NCBI GenBank assembly: GCA_018673925.1
Contig: JABHBL010000022.1
Span: 304,006 to 368,005, forward strand
Direction of reading: 5' to 3'
Length of the DNA: 64,000 nucleotides
Source: Fidelibacterota bacterium
GTDB taxonomy: Bacteria > Fidelibacterota > UBA8477 > JABMPR01
The position numbers were made by a program, and so were the translations under genes. The notes beneath the pieces are model-generated. The model saw nothing but the letters and a program-made list of their open reading frames with translations, searched no databases and was not told the origin of the DNA. Positions within the stretch are counted from its first letter, which is position 1, and each line of letters opens with the position of its first letter. Shown piece by piece: positions 38,426 to 50,039 of the stretch.

Positions 38426-40978
38426 TCACTTTTTCTTTGCAGAAGATTCCAATTTGCGCTTGATAATTTCTTCTGAGTAGAATTCCATCACATCACCGAC
38501 TTTAATTTTGCTAAAGTCCTTCAATGAAATTCCACATTCATTACCTTCCATGACTTCTTTGACTTCATCCTTGAAACGTTTGAGCGCATTCAACTCTCCG
38601 TTGAATAACGTCTCCCCTTCACGAATGAGTCGAACTTTGGCATTTCGGCGAACAACACCCTCTGTAACCATAGATCCGGCAATGATACCAATTTTTGGAA
38701 TTTTGAAAAGGTCTGTGACTTCAGCTTTTCCAATTTCATTCTCAACCACATCAGGCTCAAGCAAGCCTTCCAGGGCTTGAAAGACATCATCAACAGCTGC
38801 ATAGATTACATCATAGTAACGAATTTCAACGTCATCGGCTTTGGCCAGAAGCTTGGCATTGCTATCGGCAGTCACATTAAAACCTACAATGATTGCCTCA
38901 GAAGCTGCTGCAAGCAGTACATCAGATTCTTTAATCATTCCGATTCCACGGTGAATAATGCGTACTGCAACTTCACTGGTGGACATTTTCATAAATGAAT
39001 CAGCCAACGCTTCAATGGAACCATCCACATCACCCTTAATAAGGAGAGGAACTTCTTTTACCTTTCCTTCAGATATCTGCAGAGAAATTTGATCAAGTGT
39101 CGTATGACGCATACGCTTGAAATCTTGTTCTCTACGTAGGGAACGACGTTGTTCACTGACCTCACGTGCCTCTTTGTCATTTTTCATGACAATCAGGTTA
39201 TCACCTGCACGTGGGACATCACTAAAACCAAGAATTTCTACTGGAGTAGATGGTCCGGCGCTTTTAATTCTTTTGCCGTGATCATCTTTTAGTGCCCGAA
39301 CGCGACCAGAGTAATCTCCACAAACGAAGGGATCTCCAATTTTGATAGTTCCTCTGCTCACCAGCACGGTTGCCAACGCTCCGACACCCTTATCAAGTTT
39401 CGATTCAACCACTATTCCACGAGCTTTACCCGAAGGATTAGCCTTTAGATCAAGGACTTCAGCTTCAAGTGCGACGGTTTCGAGCAATTCATCAATGTTG
39501 GTTCCCATCTTCGCAGAAATCTCAACATCTGGAATTTTTCCACCCCAACTCTCAACCAGCATGTCACGCTCTGAAAGTTCGCGTCGAACACGTTCGGCAT
39601 CTGCACCCTGAACATCCATCTTATTGATGGCAAATACAATGGGGACACCGGCAGCCTTGGCATGGTCAATGGCTTCAATGGTTTGAGGCATCACAGCATC
39701 ATCAGCTGCGACGATAATAATAACGATATCTGTGACTTGTGCTCCACGGGCACGCATAGCTGTAAAGGCTTCGTGACCAGGCGTATCCAGGAAGGTGATC
39801 AGTTTATCATCACCAACAGACACTGAGTAGGCGCCAATATGCTGGGTAATACCCCCTGCTTCACCAGAGATAACATTGGCCTCGCGGATATAATCCAGCA
39901 AGGAAGTTTTACCATGATCAACGTGGCCCATAATGGTCACCACAGGTGGACGAGGTTTTAGATCCGCTTCATCAACTTCTTCGAGAGCAATCTCTTCATC
40001 CATGGTTGTAACGGTATTGTCTTCAAAGACGACTGCAATTTCAAATTCTTCTGCAAGAAGTTCAATGGTGTCCTTATCAATTCTCTGATTGATGGTCACC
40101 ATCATGCCCATATCCATACACTTGCTGATGATATCAGCAACGTCGATTTCTACGAGATCGGCAAAATCATGAACAGAAACAAACTCGGAAACTCGATAAG
40201 CTTGATCTTCCGTCATTTCTTCCTGTTTTCCATCTCTACGACGTTTACGCTTTTTACCTGTATCAAGGGAAGTCATGACCTTTTTAATAGAGGCATCAAC
40301 TTCCTTCTGATCAAAGGTACGGCGTTTTTTAACAGGTTTGCCCTTACCCTTAGGGGCAGTTGCTTTCACAACATGCTTAATCTTACGCTCAATTTTCTTG
40401 GCGATAATTTTATCTTTGGTGGATTCTTCTGTCTTTTTATCAGGATCCTCACCAGGACGCAAAATAGTAGGCTTGGCAGCCTTCTTTGCACTCTTCTGTC
40501 GTTCCAGTTCTTCGCGCTCTTTGGTGGCTTGTGCTTCAGCAAGTTTGCGATTTTCTTCTTCTTCAATATCTCGCTTGGCTTTGGCAATGGCTTCTTTGCG
40601 ATCTTCTTCTGCTTTGCGCTTGGCATCTTCGATTTCTTGACGACGTTGCTCTTCAGCATCTCGCCTTGAACGATCTTCATCCTCACGAGCCTGTTTTTCT
40701 TCATCAGCCTTGCGGATACGTTCTTCTTCTTCTATACGACGCTGCTCTTCAAGGGCTCTGCGATCAACTTCTTTCTGATCCAATTCGATTTGATAGAGAT
40801 CAGAAGCAAAGTTTTTGAGAATAAGATTGTGTGTCTCTTCGTCAACAGGGCTCATATGATTGGTTACATCAAGTCCCTGATCCTTGAGAAAAGTCACTAT
40901 CTCACTATGAGAGATATTAATCTGCTTCGCAATTTGGTATATTCGTTTTGGTTTATCCAATCGTTCCTCTTTCCTCAT
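38426..40978 (-). CDS. infB: Translation initiation factor IF-2
   Basis: 850 aa; PPVVTIMGHVDHGKTSLLDYIR; DTPGHEAFTAMRARGA; charged N-terminal extension. Confidence 0.97.
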   Translation of the reverse strand: MRKEERLDKPKRIYQIAKQINISHSEIVTFLKDQGLDVTNHMSPVDEETHNLILKNFASDLYQIELDQKEVDRRALEEQRRIEEEERIRKADEEKQAREDEDRSRRDAEEQRRQEIEDAKRKAEEDRKEAIAKAKRDIEEEENRKLAEAQATKEREELERQKSAKKAAKPTILRPGEDPDKKTEESTKDKIIAKKIERKIKHVVKATAPKGKGKPVKKRRTFDQKEVDASIKKVMTSLDTGKKRKRRRDGKQEEMTEDQAYRVSEFVSVHDFADLVEIDVADIISKCMDMGMMVTINQRIDKDTIELLAEEFEIAVVFEDNTVTTMDEEIALEEVDEADLKPRPPVVTIMGHVDHGKTSLLDYIREANVISGEAGGITQHIGAYSVSVGDDKLITFLDTPGHEAFTAMRARGAQVTDIVIIIVAADDAVMPQTIEAIDHAKAAGVPIVFAINKMDVQGADAERVRRELSERDMLVESWGGKIPDVEISAKMGTNIDELLETVALEAEVLDLKANPSGKARGIVVESKLDKGVGALATVLVSRGTIKIGDPFVCGDYSGRVRALKDDHGKRIKSAGPSTPVEILGFSDVPRAGDNLIVMKNDKEAREVSEQRRSLRREQDFKRMRHTTLDQISLQISEGKVKEVPLLIKGDVDGSIEALADSFMKMSTSEVAVRIIHRGIGMIKESDVLLAAASEAIIVGFNVTADSNAKLLAKADDVEIRYYDVIYAAVDDVFQALEGLLEPDVVENEIGKAEVTDLFKIPKIGIIAGSMVTEGVVRRNAKVRLIREGETLFNGELNALKRFKDEVKEVMEGNECGISLKDFSKIKVGDVMEFYSEEIIKRKLESSAKKK

Positions 40979-41049
40979 CCCTTTTAAGCAGAAACACCTC
41001 AGCCCTGCAAAACCGGAGACATTCTAAAACTGTTTCCAGTAGCAGCTAC

Positions 41050-42342
41050 CTAAGCTTTTTCCTCATCAGAGTTGTCTACTTCTACGACCTCTTCGATGAC
41101 TTCAACTTTTACTTCAACTTTATCCATCAGTGCGGCCATGAACTCGTCTAGTGATTTCTCTCCGAGACCCTTCAAGCTTAGCAAGGCTTCCTTGCTGGTA
41201 TTGACAACTTCATTCACCGTGTCAATGCCATTTTCAGCAAGAATTGAGACAACACGCTTGGGAAGACCCTCGACCTCTTCGAGATATACTTCGACCACAA
41301 CTGGTCCTTCAACCTCACTACGAGATTTTGCGTCGATCTCAAAACCAGTCACTTTGGATGCGAGTCGGACATTTTGCCCGTTCTTACCAATTGCGATGGA
41401 AATGTCTTCAGCTTCAAACAATGCCAAAGCTCTATGGTTTTCATAATCAATGGTCACACGATAGGGCTTGGCCGGAGACAGTGCACGAGTAACCAGCAAT
41501 TGTGGTTCTGACGTGTAATTGATGATATCAATTTTTTCACCGTTCAATTCGCGAACAATAACCTGGATTCGGCTACCCTTCATACCCACACAAGCACCCA
41601 CAGCATCAATACGTTTGTCATGAGACTCAACAATAATCTTGGTACGATCACCTGGTTCTCTGAAGAGTGTGCGGATGTCAATGATACCATCTTCAATCTC
41701 TGGTACTTCATTCTTAAACAATTTGTGTAGGAAGCTTGGGTCGGCACGTGAAATGATAATTTCTGGACCGCGTTTATCAGAGCGAACCTCTTTAATGATA
41801 GCACGGACACTGTCACCGCGACGATAACGTTCGCTGTATATCTGCTCTTCACGGGGCATCTTGAGCTCAGCTTTGTCAATATTCACAAAGAGGGCATCGC
41901 GACGAATCTGATGAATCTCACCAATAATGATTTCACCAACGCGGCTTGAGTAGTCACGATAAATCTGATCGCGTTCAAATTCCTGAATTTTCTGAGCCAT
42001 AACGTGACGGGCAAAGGTAATCAGGCGGCGTCCAAAGGTTGCAGGATCCACAACATCGATAAAGGGGTCGCCAATTTCAAGATCGGGAGCGATTTCCTGA
42101 GCGGTCTTGACATCTACTTCAAAATCGGGATCATCGACAACTTCAACGACCTCTTTTTCCTGGTAGATTTCAATCTCACCCTTATCCATGTTGACGATTA
42201 CATCAAAGTTGTCAACGTTTCCATATTTCTTCTGAATCAAAGCTTCAAAGATTTCTTTAATGATATCAGCCAACTCTTTACGGTCAATATCCTTATCCTT
42301 TGCCAGCTGGATAAACGATTCAATGATAATTTTACTGATCAA
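41050..42342 (-). CDS. nusA: Transcription termination/antitermination factor NusA
   Basis: S1/KH layout; RREEQIYSERYRRGDSVRA-type segment; GPEIIISRADPSFLHKLFKNEVPEIEDG. Confidence 0.95.
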   Translation of the reverse strand: MISKIIIESFIQLAKDKDIDRKELADIIKEIFEALIQKKYGNVDNFDVIVNMDKGEIEIYQEKEVVEVVDDPDFEVDVKTAQEIAPDLEIGDPFIDVVDPATFGRRLITFARHVMAQKIQEFERDQIYRDYSSRVGEIIIGEIHQIRRDALFVNIDKAELKMPREEQIYSERYRRGDSVRAIIKEVRSDKRGPEIIISRADPSFLHKLFKNEVPEIEDGIIDIRTLFREPGDRTKIIVESHDKRIDAVGACVGMKGSRIQVIVRELNGEKIDIINYTSEPQLLVTRALSPAKPYRVTIDYENHRALALFEAEDISIAIGKNGQNVRLASKVTGFEIDAKSRSEVEGPVVVEVYLEEVEGLPKRVVSILAENGIDTVNEVVNTSKEALLSLKGLGEKSLDEFMAALMDKVEVKVEVIEEVVEVDNSDEEKA

Positions 42343-42358
42343 GGGGTCAATCCTCCTT

Positions 42359-42814
42359 CTACCATCGCATATTTACTTTGCCTTGAATGACATCAACCAT
42401 ATTCAAGACCATCTCTTCATCATCTACTTTGAGAGTAAGTGATTCATCAGTGGCCGATACGATCTCGCCATCCAGGGGGTTTTGCATCGCTTCAGAGCGA
42501 TGTTCAATTTTCATAGAGTGCCCAGACAATCTATTAAAATGACGGGCCAATTTTACCGGGAAGCTCGCACCGGGTGAGGTGACTTCGACAGAAACCTTCT
42601 CAATATCTAATCCGGGGAGTATAAGATTATTATGAATGGATCGATTAACACGAGCCAATTGGTCAATGGTGATACCGGAATCACTGTCACACTTTGCAAT
42701 GAGCTGGAAACCACCCCGTGATGCATTCAATGTTACATCAACGAGGAAAATGTCCTCAGCACCTTCAAAGCAATGCTCTATTCCGGCTTTTATTTCTTCA
42801 TCGGTCCAATTCAC
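42359..42814 (-). CDS. rimP: Ribosome maturation factor RimP
   Basis: 151 aa upstream of nusA; VEVTSPGASFPVKLARHFNRLSGH. Confidence 0.88.
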   Translation of the reverse strand: MNWTDEEIKAGIEHCFEGAEDIFLVDVTLNASRGGFQLIAKCDSDSGITIDQLARVNRSIHNNLILPGLDIEKVSVEVTSPGASFPVKLARHFNRLSGHSMKIEHRSEAMQNPLDGEIVSATDESLTLKVDDEEMVLNMVDVIQGKVNMRW

Positions 42815-42920
42815 TTCGCGTCTTCATACCCTTTACAAATAAACAAAGTGGGTCATTCAACCCACTTTGCGGGCGAAATATATTCGGGGAGAGCCCTGAT
42901 TGCAAGTTCAATAATTGCAA

Positions 42921-43589
42921 TTATTTCTCCAACACTTTGCCTTCTAAATATTTCACCTGTTCCAGGAATTTTCCTGTCGGTTTTTCATCTAAAAGTTCTT
43001 TTACAATTTTATCGGCGCTGGCGACATTTCCATCAGCGATATATGCATATCCAGCTTGTAGCATGGCATACTCAGAAACGACACCTTCTTTTAAAGCACC
43101 AACCTCACCATAAAGTGAAGCAGCATCGGCATAATTAGCTTCTTTTTCAAGGATATATGCCAATTTCAATGTTCCAGCCAGCATGAGCTGTTTGTCTGAG
43201 CTATTTGCCATTGTTGTAAACAGATCTCTGGCACCATCCAGATCATTGGCCTGCAGTTTGGCAACACCTAGTTGGTAGGTAGCCTGGGATATAGCAGAGT
43301 TGTCACCATATTCATCAACGACACGCTCAAGTTCAGCGAGAACATTGTCATCCATTCCAGTAACGGCAGCTATCGTGGCTTTTGTACTGGCCAGCATGGC
43401 TTCGCTTCGAGTGGTTTCCAGATTATTCATCCATCCCCATGCTAATACAATGATAACGGCTACAGCTACAACCCCTGTTAAGATCTGTTTGCTATTTTCC
43501 TCGTAGAACTGTTGTCCTTTCTCCAGGGTATCCAGCAATGGATCATGCTTTAATTCTTTTTTTGTTAGTTTCTTTTTTGGCGTCAACAT
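42921..43589 (-). CDS. Membrane-anchored TPR protein (YfgM-like)
   Basis: Charged N-terminus, one TM helix (ILTGVVAVAVIIVLAWGWM), TPR-like C-terminus. Confidence 0.7.
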   Translation of the reverse strand: MLTPKKKLTKKELKHDPLLDTLEKGQQFYEENSKQILTGVVAVAVIIVLAWGWMNNLETTRSEAMLASTKATIAAVTGMDDNVLAELERVVDEYGDNSAISQATYQLGVAKLQANDLDGARDLFTTMANSSDKQLMLAGTLKLAYILEKEANYADAASLYGEVGALKEGVVSEYAMLQAGYAYIADGNVASADKIVKELLDEKPTGKFLEQVKYLEGKVLEK

Positions 43590-43660
43590 CGGATATCATA
43601 TCCCTTCAAAATTACTATTGTCAATAATGAACCCCGGCTCCCGCCTCATGGGTTTTTTCG

Positions 43661-43734
43661 TACCCCTGAGGTGATTCGAACACCTGACCTACGCTTTAGG
43701 AAAGCGTTGCTCTATCCTGCTGAGCTACAGGGGC
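43661..43734 (-). tRNA. tRNA-Arg(CCT)
   Basis: GCCCCTGTAGCTCAGCAGGATAGAGCAACGCTTTCCTAAAGCGTAGGTCAGGTGTTCGAATCACCTCAGGGGTA; anticodon loop TTCCTAA. Confidence 0.95.
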
Positions 43735-43825
43735 ATCATGGTTTAAAAAAGCACGCCAATATAAACGAGCATACAGGGGCACAAAAGGGATTTACTGGTA
43801 AAGATTAAACAGTTCAGAATAAACA

Positions 43826-43850
43826 AAAGACCGGTTAAAACCGGCCTTTT
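43826..43850. terminator. Rho-independent terminator
   Basis: AAAGACCGGTT-AA-AACCGGCCTTTT downstream of the minus-strand 43878 gene. Confidence 0.75.
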
Positions 43851-43877
43851 GGAAAAAATGTATCTTAGCTGTGGCGA

Positions 43878-44579
43878 TCAGGTTCTAATCTCTAAACCTC
43901 CAAATGCCACAGTACAGTTCAATGTAATGTTCGTGGCACCTTCCGCCCCGCCCTTGGATTTGTCCTCAACCCCACCAAATATAGGGGTTCCAGTGACGAT
44001 GACATTCCAGTCTTCAGGTACTCGAATCTCTGCTCCGCCAAACAAAGCAGTTACGTTTACCACACAGCCAGTTTCAATGGCTTTTGCATCGGTGAGATCA
44101 ATTTCTACTCCCCCAAAAAGGGCCATTACATTGGCTCCCTTAAAGGCCTGGCTGTGAATCTTCTTTTCAACACCCCCAAATATGGCAGTGGCATTGATAA
44201 AATCATCATCCTCTGATGTGACTGTTGAAAAGGATAGACCGGGCTTCCCTTTTGATTTAAGAAGCATGGATACACCTACATAAAGAATAGCCAGTGGCCA
44301 TAGTTTAAAGATGCTCCCCCAATTAATAAAATCCAGAGTCGCAGAAAGCAGAACGAGACCAACTATAAACAGAATTGATCCGTTGCGGCGATCATCACTC
44401 TTGAGTTTTAAGAATCCTGCTACGATGAGGATAACAGGCCACCACTCGCTCAAAAAATGACCGAGATGCATAATATTCAGACTTTGTAAAAGAAAGATGG
44501 CGCCGATGGCGATGATAACAATAGCAATCCACGATTGCTGGTTACTTTTCCCAGGTAACTTTTCGGTCATTTTATTCAA
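43878..44579 (-). CDS. LiaF-like membrane protein (DUF5668 plus cell-wall-active antibiotics response domain)
   Basis: 233 aa; four TM helices then TAIFGGVEKKI/NVMALFGGVEIDL/NVTALFGGAEIRV repeats. Confidence 0.85.
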   Translation of the reverse strand: MNKMTEKLPGKSNQQSWIAIVIIAIGAIFLLQSLNIMHLGHFLSEWWPVILIVAGFLKLKSDDRRNGSILFIVGLVLLSATLDFINWGSIFKLWPLAILYVGVSMLLKSKGKPGLSFSTVTSEDDDFINATAIFGGVEKKIHSQAFKGANVMALFGGVEIDLTDAKAIETGCVVNVTALFGGAEIRVPEDWNVIVTGTPIFGGVEDKSKGGAEGATNITLNCTVAFGGLEIRT

Positions 44580-44627
44580 CTCCTATATTCAAATATGTGA
44601 TTTGTAAAAATACGTTCAAAACTTGTT

Positions 44628-45440
44628 TTAGCCCAACGGTATTTTAAGCGAAATAACAAAATTTGACCCGTTCCCTCGGCTTTGAAGGGTAATGCTGTTT
44701 TGATTGTCATCTACTCCGAATCGTTTTAGCTCTGAGCGAGTGACCGTCCAGGCAATCAAAGAGCCTGTTATGGCCCCAGCAAGGATATCCGTAAAATAGT
44801 GCATATCCCCTGCAACCCTCAAATACGCAGTGAGACCTGCAACTCCCAGTAGCCCTGACCATATGGCTGATTCGTATTGTGGATAGGAACGACTCAAAAT
44901 CATGGAATTTGCAACAGCCTGTGAGAAGGCAACGCTACTATGGCCGCTGAAAAACGATGTGAAATCTTTGGAGCCTTCAGAGCTACGTGTACCAAAATAG
45001 TGATAGGGGCGCTCTCTGGCTGCACCGATCTTCACGAGACTGGTCATGATGCTGTTTGCAGCAAACACACGTGCATTGATCAATAAGGCTAGCTCCTTAT
45101 CCTCCGCCAGCATGGGTCCCCAGAGGAGACTTGACATGCTAAATCCATAAATCAGTCTATCACTCCAGGTTCTGGCCCCATCTTGTTTGTTAAGGCCAGC
45201 CCATAATTTATCTCGCATATATCTATCCAAGGAATTGGGAGAATCAAATCGAGGCTTCTCTGGAACAAAATGTTTTTTTCCATAAAGTTCAAGTCCAATA
45301 GCTAACCCCATCTCTGACCCTGAGATGAGCCAGTCTCTGTTAGAAATTTTTTGTGAATAACTCAAATTGGTTTGCAGGAGAATGACTGCAAGGATGAGAA
45401 ATATTCTAATTCGGGATTTGATGCGAGCTCTCCGATTCAA
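44628..45440 (-). CDS. PAP2-superfamily phosphatase
   Basis: GAARERPYHYFG, FFSGHSSVAFSQA, RVAGDMHYFTDILAG. Confidence 0.85.
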   Translation of the reverse strand: MNRRARIKSRIRIFLILAVILLQTNLSYSQKISNRDWLISGSEMGLAIGLELYGKKHFVPEKPRFDSPNSLDRYMRDKLWAGLNKQDGARTWSDRLIYGFSMSSLLWGPMLAEDKELALLINARVFAANSIMTSLVKIGAARERPYHYFGTRSSEGSKDFTSFFSGHSSVAFSQAVANSMILSRSYPQYESAIWSGLLGVAGLTAYLRVAGDMHYFTDILAGAITGSLIAWTVTRSELKRFGVDDNQNSITLQSRGNGSNFVISLKIPLG

Positions 45441-45454
45441 TGGGCTGAATTCAT

Positions 45455-46306
45455 CTATTTAAGCAGAACATCCATCATGATTTTATGTCCACCACTCAGA
45501 AGGGTAGGATCAAACATAAGTGCTCCCTCCAGACTGGATTGACACTCACATTTTTGCTGATGATCATGATTTTGGATGGTGTGTTTGAGCAATCCCAGCG
45601 CACTTTCCAAACTTTCACTATATCGCTTAAGTAGCTGAGGCACAGTCACATGCTGGCTAGGGTCATCCATCCAACAATCGTAGTCCGTGGGGATGGCTAC
45701 AGTAGAGTAACACATCTGTGCCTCCCTGGCCAGAAAGGCTTCTGGTATATTCGTCATACCCACTAAATCACATCCAGCTGAATCCCGTAAAAAGAAACTT
45801 TCAGCCCGGGTTCCCAAACGAGGACCATCCACACAACCATAGGTCAAATTATCATGAATGGGTAATTTCAAAGTCTGACCAGAACTAAATATCTGATTCC
45901 GCAGTGTGCTGCAAACTGGTTCAGCTGACGTAATGTGAGCTACCAATCCATCTCCAAAAAAACTCTTGGGACGTCCATCTTTTACAAAATCAAAATATTG
46001 TGAGGGTAGAGCAAACTCGCCTGGTTTGATTTCCTCTCGAAGGCTTCCTGTTGCTGAAAAAGATATAATTCTTTTGACTCCCACCGATTTGAGAGCCCAA
46101 ATATTTGCTCGATAATTGACTTCAGAGGGTAATAGCTGATGAGATTCACCATGACGTGGCAAAAACACAATGTCCTCTTCCCCTACTTTCCCAAATGAAA
46201 GTTTAGCAGATGGTTCTCCAAAGGGGGTTCCAACAATCCTGCTATCAAGAACTTCCATCCAATCAACCTGGTACAATCCTGTACCACCGATAATCCCCAG
46301 CATCAA
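45455..46306 (-). CDS. mtnP: S-methyl-5'-thioadenosine phosphorylase
   Basis: LGIIGGTGLYQVDWM; FLPRHGESHQLLPSEVNYRANIWALKSVGV; GPRLGTRAES. Confidence 0.93.
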   Translation of the reverse strand: MMLGIIGGTGLYQVDWMEVLDSRIVGTPFGEPSAKLSFGKVGEEDIVFLPRHGESHQLLPSEVNYRANIWALKSVGVKRIISFSATGSLREEIKPGEFALPSQYFDFVKDGRPKSFFGDGLVAHITSAEPVCSTLRNQIFSSGQTLKLPIHDNLTYGCVDGPRLGTRAESFFLRDSAGCDLVGMTNIPEAFLAREAQMCYSTVAIPTDYDCWMDDPSQHVTVPQLLKRYSESLESALGLLKHTIQNHDHQQKCECQSSLEGALMFDPTLLSGGHKIMMDVLLK

Positions 46307-46412
46307 TTATTCTCCCATAATTCGGAACAGAAAGTTGAGATTAATTCACAGGTTTAATCTAATCTCGAAACGATTGAGTAGTATCTTTTTCCCAACCAGT
46401 GGGGCTTTACAC

Positions 46413-46703
46413 CTAGTTTATGGCTTCTAATGAAGACATTGAGGATAATCGAGAATGAAAGGTTTCTGCAGAGAAGGAGCCTAGAAACCAAAGCTTGTTA
46501 TTGACCCAAATGGAGGGTGTAATCCCTCCTAAGGTTTGTCGATTGGCGCCGCTATCTGCAATATCTACCACACTCAGGACCATTTCAGGGTACTGTTCAC
46601 GGCTTTGAAGCAATGACTTCAACGTCTCATAACTGAAGTTGCATCCATCACGGATTATGATTTCTACATTGATTTGATCTGAATCGGTATTGATGTTTTC
46701 CAT
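46413..46703 (-). CDS. Thioredoxin-fold-like small protein, hypothetical
   Basis: 96 aa; EIIIRDGCNFSYETLKSLL...VDIADSGANRQTLGGITPSIWVNNKLWFLGSF; cis-Pro-like TPS. Confidence 0.5.
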   Translation of the reverse strand: MENINTDSDQINVEIIIRDGCNFSYETLKSLLQSREQYPEMVLSVVDIADSGANRQTLGGITPSIWVNNKLWFLGSFSAETFHSRLSSMSSLEAIN

Positions 46704-46774
46704 GGCTGAATCTAGACAGCCCCTGGAAGTAGGACTGTCATATTGCTGACATGTTGGTGGAAGCTCGCTACAAC

Positions 46775-47458
46775 TCAGGATTCAAGCTGGTCTAGCTCAC
46801 CCTTAAGCTGGAGAAATCTTCGGGAGAATTTTATCACATCTTGTTCAGCCAATTCGTTTAAGACCTGATTTACAGTCTGTCTGGCCGTGGCTGTGAGATC
46901 TGCTATCTCCTGATGAGTAAGAAATGGTCGCACCATCCAACCATCTACCATCTTTTTTCCAAATGTTTCTACATAGCGGTGCAGGAATGAAGTAATCCTC
47001 TGACTGGCATTTTTGAACACTAAATCCTCAACGTGGGCTTGAATCTTACGTAAGCGCCAGCCAATGAACTTGTTAACACTCATCGTCAGATTGGGACTTT
47101 TCTCCATGAGATCCTGAAAATCTCGTTTGTCCATCGCACAGACAATGGCGTCCTCAACTACTTCAGCAATATTGTCATGAGTATCCTGCCCCAGGATGGC
47201 GCTCTCCCCAAATATTTCACCAGGTCCTAAAAGTTGAAGCGTAGTCGTTTTACCATCTTCAGATAGTCTGTAAATCTTAATTTTTCCCGCTTTGAGAAAA
47301 TAAATTGTATTTGATGCGTCCTCGGGGAAATAGATAATTTCTTTTTTTGAATTGTTTTGCATGGATGTATTCTCAGCAAGCTCCATCATCATCTTGGGAC
47401 TCATACCATCAAACATATTGAAATTCTGCAAATACCATAATTTGGTTTTTTCAGCCAT
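46775..47458 (-). CDS. Crp/Fnr-family transcriptional regulator
   Basis: cNMP-binding domain (LKAGKIKIYRLSEDGKTTTLQLLGPGEIFGE) and C-terminal HTH_Crp (LTHQEIADLTATARQTVNQVLNELAEQDVI). Confidence 0.93.
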   Translation of the reverse strand: MAEKTKLWYLQNFNMFDGMSPKMMMELAENTSMQNNSKKEIIYFPEDASNTIYFLKAGKIKIYRLSEDGKTTTLQLLGPGEIFGESAILGQDTHDNIAEVVEDAIVCAMDKRDFQDLMEKSPNLTMSVNKFIGWRLRKIQAHVEDLVFKNASQRITSFLHRYVETFGKKMVDGWMVRPFLTHQEIADLTATARQTVNQVLNELAEQDVIKFSRRFLQLKGELDQLES

Positions 47459-47604
47459 GATCTATTTATCTCCTACTTTCTATGGGGAATCAAGTCCAAC
47501 AACAGTCACTATCCGTCACAGATTATCAATTTCAACAATTTGATTCCTTGTTGGCAGTATAATAGTTGAACGATCTATTTATTCAAACTGATAGTTGGCA
47601 AAGC

Positions 47605-47634
47605 AGAAACGGCTCCACTATGGGAGCCGTTTCT
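47605..47634. terminator. Perfect 12-bp hairpin at 3' end of the tyrosine phenol-lyase gene
   Basis: AGAAACGGCTCC-ACTATG-GGAGCCGTTTCT; no long U tract. Confidence 0.6.
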
Positions 47635-47658
47635 ATCACATATTTGTTTGATTCAGAA

Positions 47659-49104
<1,446 letters not shown>

Positions 49105-49266
49105 TCAAGTGCTTGCACCCACCATCTCGTAATCAGAGCTGGATTAAGGGATAGTTTCTAAATCCAGCTCGATGAAATACCAAGCAAGAAGCGTTCCATG
49201 AATTTTGATGGTTGAAGTGTATGTATAAGGGTGGGAGTTCTTAAGCGGGATGGTTCTCCAAATGAG

Positions 49267-49767
49267 CTACAAGATGGGCATATCTGACGAGGCCAGTGGA
49301 AAAGGGATGCTAATAGTCGCATCATCCAGGTAGAGCATATAGATGGAACTGGCGGGCAGAGTCTCTCGTTTCATTGATATCCCGGTAAAATATTGAATTT
49401 GATCCGCACTCACATCAAGTATGATACTGGGTATTCGTGTGCCATCATTCAATTCTATTACATCGCCAAGTGCGTCAGGATCTTTTCCTTTTAAGAGAGA
49501 GTGTAAATCTAGATTCATATTGGTCTCCAGGTATTGAACATTGCTTCGACTGACTATTTGCATGGAAGCGTCCCCATGATTATGAAAGTAGTAATAGGTG
49601 TCGTCGGAGGAAATCAACCGACCCTGTATAGGTTCTTCATCAAGATCAACAAACTCTATTGACATATCTTCATTTTCACTGCCATCTACGTAGTCGAGAT
49701 TTGCAGGTTTTGCTGAAACAGTTGCAGAGGTGAGAACAAGAGCAAGTAAGTATTTGAGTGTTTTCAT
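49267..49767 (-). CDS. Hypothetical exported protein
   Basis: 166 aa with signal peptide MKTLKYLLALVLTSATVSAKPA. Confidence 0.6.
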   Translation of the reverse strand: MKTLKYLLALVLTSATVSAKPANLDYVDGSENEDMSIEFVDLDEEPIQGRLISSDDTYYYFHNHGDASMQIVSRSNVQYLETNMNLDLHSLLKGKDPDALGDVIELNDGTRIPSIILDVSADQIQYFTGISMKRETLPASSIYMLYLDDATISIPFPLASSDMPIL

Positions 49768-49956
49768 GGCTACATCCTTTCAGGCAGACCTGTTTTGGTC
49801 CGACTGTAAACATGTTAGCCTATCAGGTGAGACACCTCAATCAGGCTTAACCTAGTGTTTGGGGTGGATTTACCCTATAGATGAATATCTTTAAAATGGA
49901 AATTTGCCGAGAATATTCAGGAAAAGACTATGCTCGTGGACAGTATTAGATGCAAC

Positions 49957-49998
49957 AATCCCCTTCCACAATGATCCCTTTTATAGTGGAAGGGGATT
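49957..49998. terminator. Strong 13-bp intergenic hairpin
   Basis: AATCCCCTTCCAC-N16-GTGGAAGGGGATT downstream of the symporter gene; no clear U tract. Confidence 0.55.
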
Positions 49999-50039
49999 TG
50001 AATATATTTCTAATTTCTTTAGTGCTTCAACTTATGGAA

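Noticed and set aside
40169-40669. 166-aa plus-strand ORF over infB
   Set aside because: Antisense of the charged IF-2 N-terminal extension; Lys/Glu codons read as Phe/Leu on the other strand
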